DNA from: Candidatus Pantoea gossypiicola
GTDB lineage: Bacteria; Pseudomonadota; Gammaproteobacteria; Enterobacterales; Enterobacteriaceae
Direction: 5' to 3'
Length of the DNA stretch: 64,000 bases
NCBI RefSeq assembly: GCF_008632075.1
Contig: NZ_VWVM01000017.1
Span: 54,710 to 118,709 of the forward strand
How positions within the stretch are numbered: position 1 is the stretch's first letter; every line of letters begins with the position of its first letter. The notes below the pieces were generated by a model, which saw only the letters and a list, made by a program, of their open reading frames with translations, was not told where the DNA came from and ran no database searches. Below, piece after piece: positions 30,108 to 42,349 of the stretch. A program made the translations under genes and the position numbers.

Positions 30108-30503
30108 ATGCTCTCCTCGCGCACGCTGAGCCTGACGATTCCGCGTCACTGGTTAGATCTTTATGAAACTATCTGGAAGCCGGAATTTTTTCCAAAGTGG
30201 GCGTCCGGGCTGACGAATAGTGCATTAGAACCTGATGGCAATCGCTGGCGTGCCAGAGGTCCTCAGGGAAATGTAAAGCTACGGTTCTCGCCACATAATC
30301 CGTTTGGCGTAATGGATCACTGGATTGACAGTGGCTCAGGAAAAGAAATCTACGTGCCAATGCGCGTGATCGCTAACGAGCAGGGTGCCGAGGTGATGGT
30401 GACGGTTTACCGCCAGCCATTTACTTCAGATGAGAGATTTAAGCAGGATATTGAATGGGTTAGCAACGATCTTGAGAAGCTTAACCAGCTTCTGACACAA
30501 TAA
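30108..30503 (+). CDS. SRPBCC family protein
   Basis: 131 residues with an excellent GGAGG ribosome site. The pattern (initial beta strand LSLTIPRHWLDLYETI, a WKPEFFPKWASGL helix region, GNVKLRFSPHNPFGVMDHWID, and a final amphipathic helix FKQDIEWVSNDLEKLNQLL) fits the START-like SRPBCC fold, which binds hydrophobic ligands. The function is unknown, and the fold call is by eye. It is a single gene downstream of the PLP enzyme. Confidence 0.65.
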   Translation: MLSSRTLSLTIPRHWLDLYETIWKPEFFPKWASGLTNSALEPDGNRWRARGPQGNVKLRFSPHNPFGVMDHWIDSGSGKEIYVPMRVIANEQGAEVMVTVYRQPFTSDERFKQDIEWVSNDLEKLNQLLTQ

Positions 30504-30937
30504 ATCAATGACTTAGCTCGATTTTTTCTCTGTACTTATCACTGGCTGTTTATGAAAAAAAACAGAAAAACTTTCAAAGATAAAGCATAAAGCCTTTATC
30601 TGATTGCATGCCCCTTTTACACATTTACCACCAACCCTGCTTAAGCATTGTTGCCAGGAAAATTCCTGGCAACATTGTCTGACAGACAGGCAATCCCCGC
30701 TGATTTCAGGCATCTTCATCTGCTGTATAAACACTTTCGCTAAAACGCATACATTAATCATCAACAATTGTTTATTACTGACGTGCTGGATATTTAATAT
30801 TTATCATGCATGAATTGAAACCATTTATTTCTGCTGGCGCGTAATCAGACTTTTCTTATGGTGTTAAATTAAATAAAACAATGTATAAATCATTCCACAC
30901 ACAGCAATACCTATAATGATAAAGCAGGAAAAAAGTC
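30504..30937. other. AT-rich intergenic region with palindromes
   Basis: A 434-base gap of clearly lower GC than its surroundings. It holds the two palindromes listed separately and a smaller AAAGGC-type hairpin near 30575-30600. A 69-codon open frame from 30604 lacks a ribosome site and was not called. Confidence 0.6.
30649..30688. repeat. Two adjacent palindromes
   Basis: Positions 30649-30660 and 30663-30674 are perfect 12-bp inverted arms (TGTTGCCAGGAA) with only two bases between them. One base later, 30676-30688 is a second perfect palindrome, TGTCTG-A-CAGACA. Neither is followed by a T-run, so they are not simple terminators. They might be a regulator's operator, a cruciform, or the scar of a lost element. 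Confidence 0.7.
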
Positions 30938-31126
30938 ATGGACCGCTCTGCGTATCCTTTGTTATCAGGAAAAGAATGCGTTGAGATTGCCGCAAGGATG
31001 CTGGCAGGAGAATATAAAACTACAACAGGATTTATTCGTGATCTGGCGGAATTCTTTTTAGCTGCAGGGGATTCCTGCCATGACACGAAACAGAGAATTT
31101 ACCAGGGATATCTCTTTTTTATCTGA
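30938..31126 (+). CDS. Small hypothetical protein (62 residues)
   Basis: Open frame with AGGA about 9 bases before ATG 30938. The product (MDRSAYPLLSGKECVEIAAR at the start, ending GYLFFI) is soluble-looking with a helix-rich middle (FIRDLAEFFLAAGD); I know no homologue. It sits in an AT-rich stretch whose base use differs from the neighbouring core genes. It may be a real accessory gene or a remnant. Confidence 0.45.
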   Translation: MDRSAYPLLSGKECVEIAARMLAGEYKTTTGFIRDLAEFFLAAGDSCHDTKQRIYQGYLFFI

Positions 31127-31205
31127 GCATCATTTGATTGAATCAATAATAACATGGCAAGCCTGGAAAGGTATTTCAGGACTCCGGCCAGAAAAATTGC
31201 ACTAA
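31080..31205 (+). CDS. Possible small ORF (41 residues)
   Basis: ATG 31080 lies inside the end of the 62-residue ORF in another frame, with AGGGG about 9 bases upstream, and ends at TAA 31203-31205. The peptide starts MTRNREFTRDISFLSEHHL. It could be translationally coupled to the ORF it overlaps. No homologue is known to me, and it may be chance. Confidence 0.25.
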   Translation: MTRNREFTRDISFLSEHHLIESIITWQAWKGISGLRPEKLH

Positions 31206-31287
31206 CTAACGGTGTAACAGCAATCTCTCATTGCCGTTACTCAACGATTTAATTGTCACAGAGTCAATGAACTCTAACGAGTATATT

Positions 31288-31932
31288 ATGGCAATACGTG
31301 AAAGCAGTCTTAATAGTGCAAAGTGGTCTCTGCTCTCTTCAATAAAAATTATTGGCATCGGCGTACTGCAGCTCTCGTTGCTGGCGCAAATCCTGCAGGC
31401 GAATGAACTGAACCTGCTGGCGATCGCCGTGATAGCCTTACTGGCTATCGATACGCTGGCCGATCGCGGCTTCTCAAATAAGCTGATCCGCCGCTGTATG
31501 CTCTCTATCAACGACCTCTCCACGATCTACTGGGGTAATATGTTGATGGGTGTCACGGTGTTTGGTCTGTTATTGACGGGCAGCCACCTGCTGAACAGCC
31601 TGTTTGGTCAGCCTAAACTGGCGTTAATGCTGCAGATGGTCTCAGTGGTGTTTATTATCATCCCACAGGGTCAGCATTACCGTGCAATATTACAGCGCGA
31701 AAAACAATATACCCGTATCGCCTTTGCTGAAACCTCATCAGTATTAGCCGGTCTTGCCGTCACTTTATTTACCGTCTGGCTGACACCTTCAGTACTGTGT
31801 GCGATCTGGGGTTACCTGGCGATGGCATCCATTCGCATGCTGATTTACTGCTACTATGGTCGTTCATGGTTCCAGCCAGAATACCATTTTAGCCTGAAAG
31901 CCTTTTCTAAAATTCGTGCAAGAAACAAATAA
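31288..31932 (+). pseudogene. Truncated WzxC-like polysaccharide flippase (N-terminal part)
   Basis: 214 codons from ATG 31288 align with the first 210 residues or so of the MOP-family exporter WzxC (E. coli 492 residues): SAKWSLLSSIKIIGIGVLQL, LADRGFSNKLIRR, YWGNMLMG, FIIIPQGQHYRAILQ and YYGRSWFQPEYHFSL all have counterparts, including the SGAKWS start and GYFGR..Y.PGLHFSL end. After that the frame runs into ARNK and stops, and a terminator follows, so more than half the protein (about the last eight helices) is missing. An open but truncated frame; probably non-functional as a flippase. No genes of a capsule cluster are nearby. Confidence 0.7.
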
Positions 31933-31979
31933 TAAAATAAGTCTGTATGGTGGGCTCTGAGCATCCGAAACGATGCGTT

Positions 31980-32012
31980 GGCGTGCTGTTAATCAGCACG
32001 CCTTTTCTTTTT
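31980..32012 (+). terminator. Terminator after the flippase fragment
   Basis: GGCGTGCTG / CAGCACGCC stem, 5-base loop, then TTTTCTTTTT. Strong intrinsic terminator. Confidence 0.9.
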
Positions 32013-32349
32013 ATTAAGTCTGTCGTTTTACTTCCTTCATCAATTCCTTACTTTACCCGCTGCATCCAGCTTTTTTATCTTCTTTATAAACTGATTTACG
32101 TCCAGCGATAGCCTGGCAGTCACAGTCGGTTAACCCCCATAGTCCAGAGCGATTAAACATCCGGGCTGTAACGTACAAATCTGCTGTACATTCTTTCCCC
32201 TCAGATGTCTGCGCAGGCCCTCTCCAGAAAAGTCTTTCTATGCTGACGCCGGGGCTGGCTGGTATAAACTGCGCTAATCCCGGACGCCGATCGCCAGAAA
32301 TCTCAGTCGCCGTCTCCTGATCTATGCCGTCGCCTTACTGGAGCCTGCT
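32013..32349 (+). other. Intergenic region before yicG
   Basis: 337 bases with no gene. A TATAAA at about 32271 could be a -10 for yicG but has no clear -35. No LexA box is seen, although the SOS gene dinD occupies this interval in E. coli K-12. Nothing else was recognised. Confidence 0.4.
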
Positions 32350-34683
<2,334 letters not shown>

Positions 34684-34772
34684 TCAATATCAACGCTTTG
34701 GTGTCAGCCAGAGATGATGTTTGATAGCGGAAGGGATGCCGTGGCAATAAGGTATTAATTGCAGAGGCCTGA

Positions 34773-35519
<747 letters not shown>

Positions 35520-35573
35520 ATACAGTTTCAGTATGATGCGCAGTCATTTCTTCATCTGTGGAGTAGCACACCT

Positions 35574-35849
35574 ATGGCACGCGTAACCGTTCAGGACGCA
35601 GTAGAAAAAGTTGGTAATCGTTTTGACCTGGTGTTGGTCGCTGCACGTCGTGCACGTCAGATGCAGGTTGGCGGCAAAGATCCGCTGGTTCCGGAAGAGA
35701 ACGATAAGCCTACCGTTATCGCTCTGCGCGAAATCGAAGAAGGTCTGGTCACCAATCAGATTTTAGATGTGCGTGATCGTCAGGAACAGCAAGAGCAGGA
35801 AGCCGCTGAATTACAGGCCGTTACCGCTATCGCTGAAGGTCGTCGTTAA
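35574..35849 (+). CDS. rpoZ: RNA polymerase omega subunit
   Basis: 91 residues, same as E. coli, from [20 protein letters not shown] to AIAEGRR. Omega assists RNA polymerase assembly and forms part of ppGpp site 1 with beta prime; the MARVTV start includes residues of that site. It lies 54 bases after gmk and 20 before spoT. Confidence 0.98.
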   Translation: MARVTVQDAVEKVGNRFDLVLVAARRARQMQVGGKDPLVPEENDKPTVIALREIEEGLVTNQILDVRDRQEQQEQEAAELQAVTAIAEGRR

Positions 35850-35869
35850 CAGCCACCTGCAGGTCGCCC

Positions 35870-37975
35870 TTGTATCTGTTTGAAAGTCTCAATCAACTGA
35901 TTGAAAAATACTTGCCAGAGGAGCAGATCAAGCGCCTCCAGCAAGCCTACCTTGTCGCACGTGATGCCCACGAGGGACAGACGCGCTCCAGCGGTGAGCC
36001 TTATATCACCCATCCTGTTGCCGTGGCCTGTATTCTGGCGGAAATGAAGCTCGACCATGAAACCCTCATGGCCGCGCTGCTGCATGACGTGATCGAAGAT
36101 ACGCCTGCCACTTACCAGGACATGGAACAGCTGTTTGGTAAAAGCGTGGCGGAGCTGGTCGAAGGCGTTTCCAAGCTGGATAAGCTGAAATTCCGCGACA
36201 AGAAAGAAGCGCAGGCAGAGAACTTCCGCAAGATGATTATGGCGATGGTGCAGGATATCCGCGTCATTCTCATCAAGCTGGCTGACCGCACCCACAATAT
36301 GCGCACCCTGGGGTCGTTACGCCCGGACAAATGTCGCCGCATCGCGCTGGAAACGTTAGAGATTTACAGTCCGCTGGCGCATCGACTGGGTATTCATCAT
36401 CTTAAAACGGAGCTGGAAGAGCTCGGGTTTGAGGCTCTTTACCCGAACCGGTATCGGGTAATTAAAGAGGTGGTGAAAGCCGCGCGCGGTAATCGTAAAG
36501 AGATGATCCAGAAGATTCTTTCTGAGATTGATGGCCGTTTGCAGGAAGCGGGCATTCCCTGCCGCGTCAGCGGTCGCGAAAAGCATCTTTACTCTATCTA
36601 CCGCAAAATGACGCTGAAAGAGCAGCGTTTTCACTCGATCATGGATATCTATGCCTTTCGCGTCATCGTGAAAGATCTGGATACCTGCTATCGCGTTCTG
36701 GGCCAAATGCACAGCTTGTATAAGCCGCGTCCGGGCCGCGTGAAAGATTACATCGCCATCCCCAAGGCTAACGGCTATCAATCGCTCCATACCTCCATGA
36801 TCGGTCCGCACGGCGTGCCGGTTGAAGTGCAGATTCGCACCGAAGATATGGATCAGATGGCGGAAATGGGGGTCGCTGCGCACTGGGCTTATAAACAGGC
36901 GGGCGAAAGTGGCACCACCGCACAGATTCGCGCTCAGCGCTGGCTGCAAAGCCTGCTGGAGCTGCAGCAGAGTGCGGGCAGTTCGTTTGAATTTATCGAA
37001 AGCGTGAAGTCCGATCTCTTCCCGGATGAGATCTACGTCTTTACGCCTGAAGGCCGCATTGTTGAGCTGCCAACCGGCGCGACGCCAGTGGACTTCGCCT
37101 ATGCGGTTCACACCGACATCGGCCATGCCTGCGTCGGCGCACGCGTTGACCGCCAGCCTTATCCGCTGTCGCAATCCCTGACCAGCGGACAGACGATTGA
37201 GATCATCACCGCGCCAGGCGCCCGTCCCAACGCCGCCTGGCTCAACTTTGTCGTCAGCTCCAAAGCCCGCGCCAAAATTCGCCAGCTGCTGAAAAACCTC
37301 AAGCGTGAAGACTCGGTTAATCTGGGTCGCCGCCTGCTCAGCCATGCGCTGGGCGGCAGCCGTAAACTGGCTGAGATCCCGGCTGAGAATATCCGTCAGG
37401 AACTGGACCGTATGAAGCTGACCTCGCTTGACGATCTGCTGGCGGAAATTGGTCTGGGCAATGCGATGAGCGTGGTCGTGGCGAAGAACCTGCTGCAGGC
37501 GGACAGCAAGACGATCAATAACAGCAAACGCGGTAAGCTGCCGATCAAAGGCGCTGATGGCGTGTTGATTACGTTCGCCAAATGCTGCCGACCGATTCCC
37601 GGTGACCCGATTGTTGCTCATGTCAGCCCTGGAAAAGGACTGGTGGTGCATCATGAATCCTGTCGAAATATTCGCGGCTACCAGAAAGAGCCGGAAAAAT
37701 TCATGCCGGTCGAGTGGGATAAAGTCACCGAGCAGGAGTTCGTGGCGGAAATCAAAGTCGACATGTTTAACCATCAGGGCGCACTGGCAAACCTGACGGC
37801 AGCAATCAATACGGCCGGTTCCAATATTCAGAGCCTCAATACCGAAGAGCGTGATGGCCGCGTCTACAGCGCCTTTATCCGCCTCACCGCACGCGACCGT
37901 GTCCATCTGGCGAATATCATGCGTAAAATTCGCGTGATGCCGGATGTGATCAAAGTTCACCGTAACCGTAATTAG
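35870..37975 (+). CDS. spoT: Bifunctional (p)ppGpp hydrolase/synthetase SpoT
   Basis: Degrades (p)ppGpp and makes it weakly under carbon or fatty acid stress. 701 residues: HD hydrolase domain at about 20-200 with HPVAVACILAEMKLDHETLMAALLHDVIEDT, synthetase-like domain at about 230-350 (REKHLYSIYRKM, KANGYQSLHT), TGS at about 385-450 (IYVFTPEGRIVELP), and a C-terminal ACT domain. The start is TTG, as in E. coli spoT, with AGGTCG before it; the rare start probably limits its level. Confidence 0.97.
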   Translation: MYLFESLNQLIEKYLPEEQIKRLQQAYLVARDAHEGQTRSSGEPYITHPVAVACILAEMKLDHETLMAALLHDVIEDTPATYQDMEQLFGKSVAELVEGVSKLDKLKFRDKKEAQAENFRKMIMAMVQDIRVILIKLADRTHNMRTLGSLRPDKCRRIALETLEIYSPLAHRLGIHHLKTELEELGFEALYPNRYRVIKEVVKAARGNRKEMIQKILSEIDGRLQEAGIPCRVSGREKHLYSIYRKMTLKEQRFHSIMDIYAFRVIVKDLDTCYRVLGQMHSLYKPRPGRVKDYIAIPKANGYQSLHTSMIGPHGVPVEVQIRTEDMDQMAEMGVAAHWAYKQAGESGTTAQIRAQRWLQSLLELQQSAGSSFEFIESVKSDLFPDEIYVFTPEGRIVELPTGATPVDFAYAVHTDIGHACVGARVDRQPYPLSQSLTSGQTIEIITAPGARPNAAWLNFVVSSKARAKIRQLLKNLKREDSVNLGRRLLSHALGGSRKLAEIPAENIRQELDRMKLTSLDDLLAEIGLGNAMSVVVAKNLLQADSKTINNSKRGKLPIKGADGVLITFAKCCRPIPGDPIVAHVSPGKGLVVHHESCRNIRGYQKEPEKFMPVEWDKVTEQEFVAEIKVDMFNHQGALANLTAAINTAGSNIQSLNTEERDGRVYSAFIRLTARDRVHLANIMRKIRVMPDVIKVHRNRN

Positions 37976-37977
37976 GC

Positions 37978-38676
37978 ATGAACGATCAACGTTTTGCCCG
38001 GATTCAGGCGATGCTGGCACTGCGCCAGCACGACCTGACGGTCTGTATGGAGCAGGTGCATAAGCCGCACAATGTGTCGGCGGTTATCCGCACGGCCGAC
38101 GCTGTGGGCATCCACGAAGTACATGCTGTCTGGCCCAGCCAGCGGATGCGCACCCAGGCTTCCGCGTCTGCCGGAAGCAACAGCTGGGTGAAAGTGGTCA
38201 CCCATCCCACCATCGGCGATGCCGTAAAACGGCTTAAACAGCAGAAGATGCAGGTTCTGGCGACTCATCTTTCTGACGATGCCGTGGATTTCCGTGAGAT
38301 CGATTATACCCTTCCCACCTGCATCCTGATGGGACAGGAAAAAACCGGCATCACTGCAGAAGCACTGGCGCTGGCTGACCGGAAGATCGTAATTCCCATG
38401 GCAGGAATGGTGCAGTCACTGAATGTTTCGGTTGCCTGTGCGCTGATCCTCTATGAAGCGCAGCGGCAGCGGCAGAATGCCGGTTTTTATTTGCGCGATT
38501 ACAGCCTGCTGGATGATGATGAGCAGCAACGCCTGCTGTTTGAAGGCGGATTCCCGGTGCTGGCGCGGGTCGCGAAGCAGAAAGGTTTACCCTATCCGCG
38601 CATCAATGCCCAGGGCGAAGTCGACGCCGATCCCAGCTGGTGGGCAACCATGCAATCAACCGGTAAAAAAAGATGA
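37978..38676 (+). CDS. trmH: tRNA (guanosine(18)-2'-O)-methyltransferase
   Basis: SPOUT-class enzyme that methylates the ribose of G18 in tRNA. 232 residues (E. coli 229). The three family motifs are NVSAVIRTADAVGIHEVH, ILMGQEKTGITAEAL and IPMAGMVQSLNVSVACALIL; they form the trefoil knot. It starts two bases after spoT and overlaps recG by 4 bases. Confidence 0.96.
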   Translation: MNDQRFARIQAMLALRQHDLTVCMEQVHKPHNVSAVIRTADAVGIHEVHAVWPSQRMRTQASASAGSNSWVKVVTHPTIGDAVKRLKQQKMQVLATHLSDDAVDFREIDYTLPTCILMGQEKTGITAEALALADRKIVIPMAGMVQSLNVSVACALILYEAQRQRQNAGFYLRDYSLLDDDEQQRLLFEGGFPVLARVAKQKGLPYPRINAQGEVDADPSWWATMQSTGKKR

Positions 38677-40751
38677 AAGGCCGTCTGCTGGATGCCATCC
38701 CGCTCAGTACCCTGACCGGCGTCGGTGCCAGCCAGGCGGCAAAACTGGCTAAAATTGACCTGCACACCATTCAGGATCTCCTGCTTCATCTCCCGCTACG
38801 CTACGAAGATCGTACCCAGCTTTATGCCATTGACGATCTGCTGCCCGGTATCTGGGCCACCGTAGAAGGCGAAGTGCTGCACACAGACATCACCTTTGGT
38901 CGCCGCCGGATGATGGTGTGCCAGATCAGCGATGGCAGTGGTGTCCTGACCATGCGCTTCTTCAACTTCAATGCCGGGATGAAGAACAACCTGTCGCCGG
39001 GCCGGCGCGTCACCGCTTATGGCGAGATTAAGCGCGGTCAGCGCGGCGCTGAGATCATTCATCCCGAATACCGCATCCAGGGCGAACAGAGCAATGTAGC
39101 GCTGGAAGAGACCTTAACACCGGTTTATCCCACCACTGAAGGCATCCGACAGGCCACGCTGCGTAATCTTACCGATCAGGCGCTGACGCTGCTGGAGAGC
39201 TGCCCGATTGCCGAGCTGCTGCCGAAGGAACTGAGCGGCGGCTTGATCAGCCTGCCTGATGCACTGCGCACACTGCATCGTCCGCCGCCCGATCTCCGGC
39301 TCAGTGAGCTGGAGAGTGGCCGTCATCCGGCGCAACGCAGGTTAATTCTGGAAGAGCTGCTGGCGCATAACCTCAGCATGCTGGCGGTACGCGCCGGTGC
39401 TCAGCGCTATTACGCGTTACCGATGCCGCCGCGACACAACCTTAGCGATCAGCTGCTGGCCGCGCTGCCCTTCTCACCGACCAATGCGCAGAAACGCGTG
39501 GTGGCGGAGATAGAGAAAGATCTGGCCAACGATTTCCCAATGATGCGGCTGGTGCAGGGCGACGTCGGCTCGGGTAAAACGCTGGTAGCCGCGCTCTCTG
39601 CGCTGAATGTTATCGCCCATGGCAAACAGGTTGCGCTAATGGCACCGACCGAACTGCTGGCGGAACAGCACGCCAGTAACTTCCGTCAGTGGTTTGCGCC
39701 GCTGGGCATAGAAGTGGGCTGGCTGGCCGGAAAACAGAAAGGCAAAGCCCGCCAGGCACAGCAGGAAGCAATAGCCAGCGGCCAGGTGGCGATGGTAGTC
39801 GGCACACACGCGCTGTTTCAGGAGCAGGTGCAGTTCAAGGGTCTGGCGCTGGTCATTATTGATGAGCAGCACCGGTTCGGCGTCCACCAGCGACTGGCTT
39901 TGTGGGAAAAAGGCGAGGAACAGGGTTTCCATCCGCATCAGCTGATCATGACCGCCACACCCATTCCGCGCACCCTGGCGATGACGGCTTATGCCGATCT
40001 GGATACCTCAACTATCGATGAGCTGCCACCGGGACGTACACCGGTGACCACCGTCGCCATCCCCGATACGCGACGCGATGAGATTGTAGCGCGGGTTGAG
40101 CATGCCTGCCGCGAGGGACGTCAGGCCTACTGGGTCTGCACCCTGATTGAAGAGTCCGAATTGCTGGAAGCGCAGGCGGCAGAAGCCAGCTGGGAATCCC
40201 TGAAAATGGCGCTTCCCGACTTGAACATCGGACTGGTACATGGCCGGATGAAGCCCGCGGAAAAGCAGGCGGTGATGCAGGCCTTTAAAGCGAATGAGCT
40301 GCAGCTGCTGGTGGCGACGACAGTCATAGAGGTCGGCGTTGACGTGCCGAATGCCAGCCTGATGATTATCGAAAACCCGGAGCGGTTAGGGCTGGCGCAG
40401 CTGCATCAGCTGCGTGGCCGTGTAGGTCGTGGTGCTGTAGCATCGCACTGTGTGCTGCTCTATAAAGCGCCGCTGAGCAAGACGGCGCAGAAGCGTCTTC
40501 AGGTGCTGCGCGACAGCAATGATGGCTTTGTCATTGCTCAGTTCGATCTTGAGATTCGCGGTCCGGGTGAACTGCTGGGCACGCGTCAGACCGGCAACGC
40601 TGAATTCAAAGTAGCCGACCTGCTACGTGATGCCGCGATGGTGCCGGAAGTTCAGCGCGTGGCGCGCCACATCCACCAGCACTATCCCGAGCAGGCCAGC
40701 GCCCTGATTGAACGCTGGCTGCCAGAGAACACCCGCTATACCAACGTCTGA
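38673..40751 (+). CDS. recG: ATP-dependent DNA helicase RecG
   Basis: Remodels stalled forks and branched DNA. 692 residues (E. coli 693). The N-terminal wedge/OB domain is followed by superfamily 2 motifs: Walker A GDVGSGKT, PTELLAEQH, DEQHRFG (DEQH box), MTATPIPRTLAMT, ATTVIEVGVDVPNA, and QLRGRVGRG. The TRG tail with IRGPGELLGTRQTG is complete. ATGA overlap with trmH. Unlike E. coli, no gltS follows it. Confidence 0.97.
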   Translation: MKGRLLDAIPLSTLTGVGASQAAKLAKIDLHTIQDLLLHLPLRYEDRTQLYAIDDLLPGIWATVEGEVLHTDITFGRRRMMVCQISDGSGVLTMRFFNFNAGMKNNLSPGRRVTAYGEIKRGQRGAEIIHPEYRIQGEQSNVALEETLTPVYPTTEGIRQATLRNLTDQALTLLESCPIAELLPKELSGGLISLPDALRTLHRPPPDLRLSELESGRHPAQRRLILEELLAHNLSMLAVRAGAQRYYALPMPPRHNLSDQLLAALPFSPTNAQKRVVAEIEKDLANDFPMMRLVQGDVGSGKTLVAALSALNVIAHGKQVALMAPTELLAEQHASNFRQWFAPLGIEVGWLAGKQKGKARQAQQEAIASGQVAMVVGTHALFQEQVQFKGLALVIIDEQHRFGVHQRLALWEKGEEQGFHPHQLIMTATPIPRTLAMTAYADLDTSTIDELPPGRTPVTTVAIPDTRRDEIVARVEHACREGRQAYWVCTLIEESELLEAQAAEASWESLKMALPDLNIGLVHGRMKPAEKQAVMQAFKANELQLLVATTVIEVGVDVPNASLMIIENPERLGLAQLHQLRGRVGRGAVASHCVLLYKAPLSKTAQKRLQVLRDSNDGFVIAQFDLEIRGPGELLGTRQTGNAEFKVADLLRDAAMVPEVQRVARHIHQHYPEQASALIERWLPENTRYTNV

Positions 40752-40857
40752 GTGCGTTCCATTCTGGTACGGCCTTTTTTATCCTCACCGGGCAAACGAT
40801 TGCTTTTAGCCTGCGGATGATTACAATCGCCACACTATTTTTTGGGAAGAACAGAAG

Positions 40858-42231
40858 ATGTCCACCACTCCTCAGCCAGACCAGCCTTCCGCCACGAAAA
40901 GTGAACTGATTTATCGTCTTGAAGATCGTCCCCCCCTGCCGCAAACGCTGTTTGCCGCCGGTCAGCACCTGCTGGCAATGTTTGTCGCGGTTATTACGCC
41001 TGCGATTCTGATTTGTCAGGCGCTGGGCCTGCCTGCAGAAGATACCCGGCACGTGATCAGTATGTCGCTGTTTGCATCGGGCGTGGCATCACTGCTGCAA
41101 ATCAAAACCTGGGGACCTGTAGGTTCGGGCCTGTTGTCGATTCAGGGCACCAGCTTTAACTTCGTAACGCCTCTGATTATGGGCGGGATGGCGCTGAAAA
41201 ATGGCGGTGCTGATGTGCCCACCATGATGGCGGCACTGTTTGGCACGCTGATGGTAGCCTCCTGTACCGAAATGGTGCTGTCGCGCGTATTGCATCTGGC
41301 GCGCCGGATCATTACCCCACTGGTTTCCGGTATCGTGGTGATGATTATTGGCCTGTCGCTGATTCAGGTCGGCCTGACCTCCATTGGCGGCGGTTTCAGT
41401 GCGATGAGCGACCATACCTTTGGCGCGCCGAAAAATCTGATGCTGGCCGGAGCCGTGCTGCTGGTGATCGTGCTGCTGAACCGACAGAAGAATCCCTACC
41501 TGCGCGTCGCCTCCCTGGTGATTGCCATGGCGGTGGGCTATCTGCTGGCCTGGGCGATGGGCATGCTGCCTGCGACAGGTATTCCTGCCGATCAGCCGTT
41601 AATCATGGTGCCAACTCCGCTCTACTACGGACTGGGCTTCGACTGGAATCTGCTTATCCCGCTGATGCTGGTATTTATGGTCACCTCTCTGGAGACCATC
41701 GGCGATATCACCGCCACCTCGGATGTTTCAGAGCAGCCGGTGAGCGGACCGCTCTATATGAAACGCCTGAAAGGTGGCGTGCTGGCGAATGGTCTTAACT
41801 CCTTTGTCTCCGCGCTGTTTAATACCTTCCCTAACTCCTGCTTCGGTCAGAACAATGGCGTGATTCAGTTGACCGGCGTGGCCAGCCGCTACGTGGGCTT
41901 TGTGGTCGCGCTGATGCTGATTGTGCTGGGGCTGTTCCCGGCGGTCAGCGGTCTGGTTCAGCTCATTCCTGAGCCGGTGCTCGGCGGCGCAACCATTGTG
42001 ATGTTCGGCACCATCGCCGCCTCGGGCGTTCGCATCGTGTCACGCGAGCCGCTTAACCGTCGCGCCATCATGATCATCGCGCTGTCGCTGGCGGTGGGGC
42101 TGGGTGTTTCTCAGCAACCCTTAATCCTGCAGTTTGCGCCCGAGTGGCTGAAAACCCTGCTCTCTTCCGGCATTGCGGCAGGTGGCATTACCGCCATCGT
42201 GCTCAACCTGATTTTCCCGCAAGAGAAGTAA
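40858..42231 (+). CDS. xanP: Xanthine permease XanP
   Basis: Proton-coupled xanthine importer of the NCS2 family, 457 residues, 12-14 membrane segments. [19 protein letters not shown] begins the conserved part; [18 protein letters not shown], the NCS2 signature region [14 protein letters not shown], and [21 protein letters not shown] are intact and match E. coli XanP closely. It is separated from recG by 106 bases. Confidence 0.94.
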   Translation: MSTTPQPDQPSATKSELIYRLEDRPPLPQTLFAAGQHLLAMFVAVITPAILICQALGLPAEDTRHVISMSLFASGVASLLQIKTWGPVGSGLLSIQGTSFNFVTPLIMGGMALKNGGADVPTMMAALFGTLMVASCTEMVLSRVLHLARRIITPLVSGIVVMIIGLSLIQVGLTSIGGGFSAMSDHTFGAPKNLMLAGAVLLVIVLLNRQKNPYLRVASLVIAMAVGYLLAWAMGMLPATGIPADQPLIMVPTPLYYGLGFDWNLLIPLMLVFMVTSLETIGDITATSDVSEQPVSGPLYMKRLKGGVLANGLNSFVSALFNTFPNSCFGQNNGVIQLTGVASRYVGFVVALMLIVLGLFPAVSGLVQLIPEPVLGGATIVMFGTIAASGVRIVSREPLNRRAIMIIALSLAVGLGVSQQPLILQFAPEWLKTLLSSGIAAGGITAIVLNLIFPQEK

Positions 42232-42237
42232 GTCCAC

Positions 42238-42257
42238 AGGCAGGCTTCGGCCTGCCT
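42238..42257 (+). terminator. Terminator after xanP
   Basis: AGGCAGGC / GCCTGCCT stem with a TTCG tetraloop, 6 bases after the stop, followed by GCTAATTATT. Confidence 0.75.
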
Positions 42258-42349
42258 GCTAATTATTCGGATTTACATCCAGGCTGTTGAGCTGTAACGG
42301 TAATTCAGGCATAACAACCTCTCACCGGATTTAACTCGGGAAGGATGCG

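Noticed and set aside
30604..30813. 69-codon ORF through the palindrome region
   Set aside because: No ribosome site, many rare codons and Cys, and it reads straight through the inverted repeats; likely chance.
32013..32349. LexA box expected if a dinD-like gene were present
   Set aside because: No CTGT-N8-ACAG pattern was found.
36356..38020. 554-codon open frame on the minus strand opposite spoT
   Set aside because: A shadow of spoT's GC-rich codons; spoT is full length and well matched, and the antisense product has no family features.
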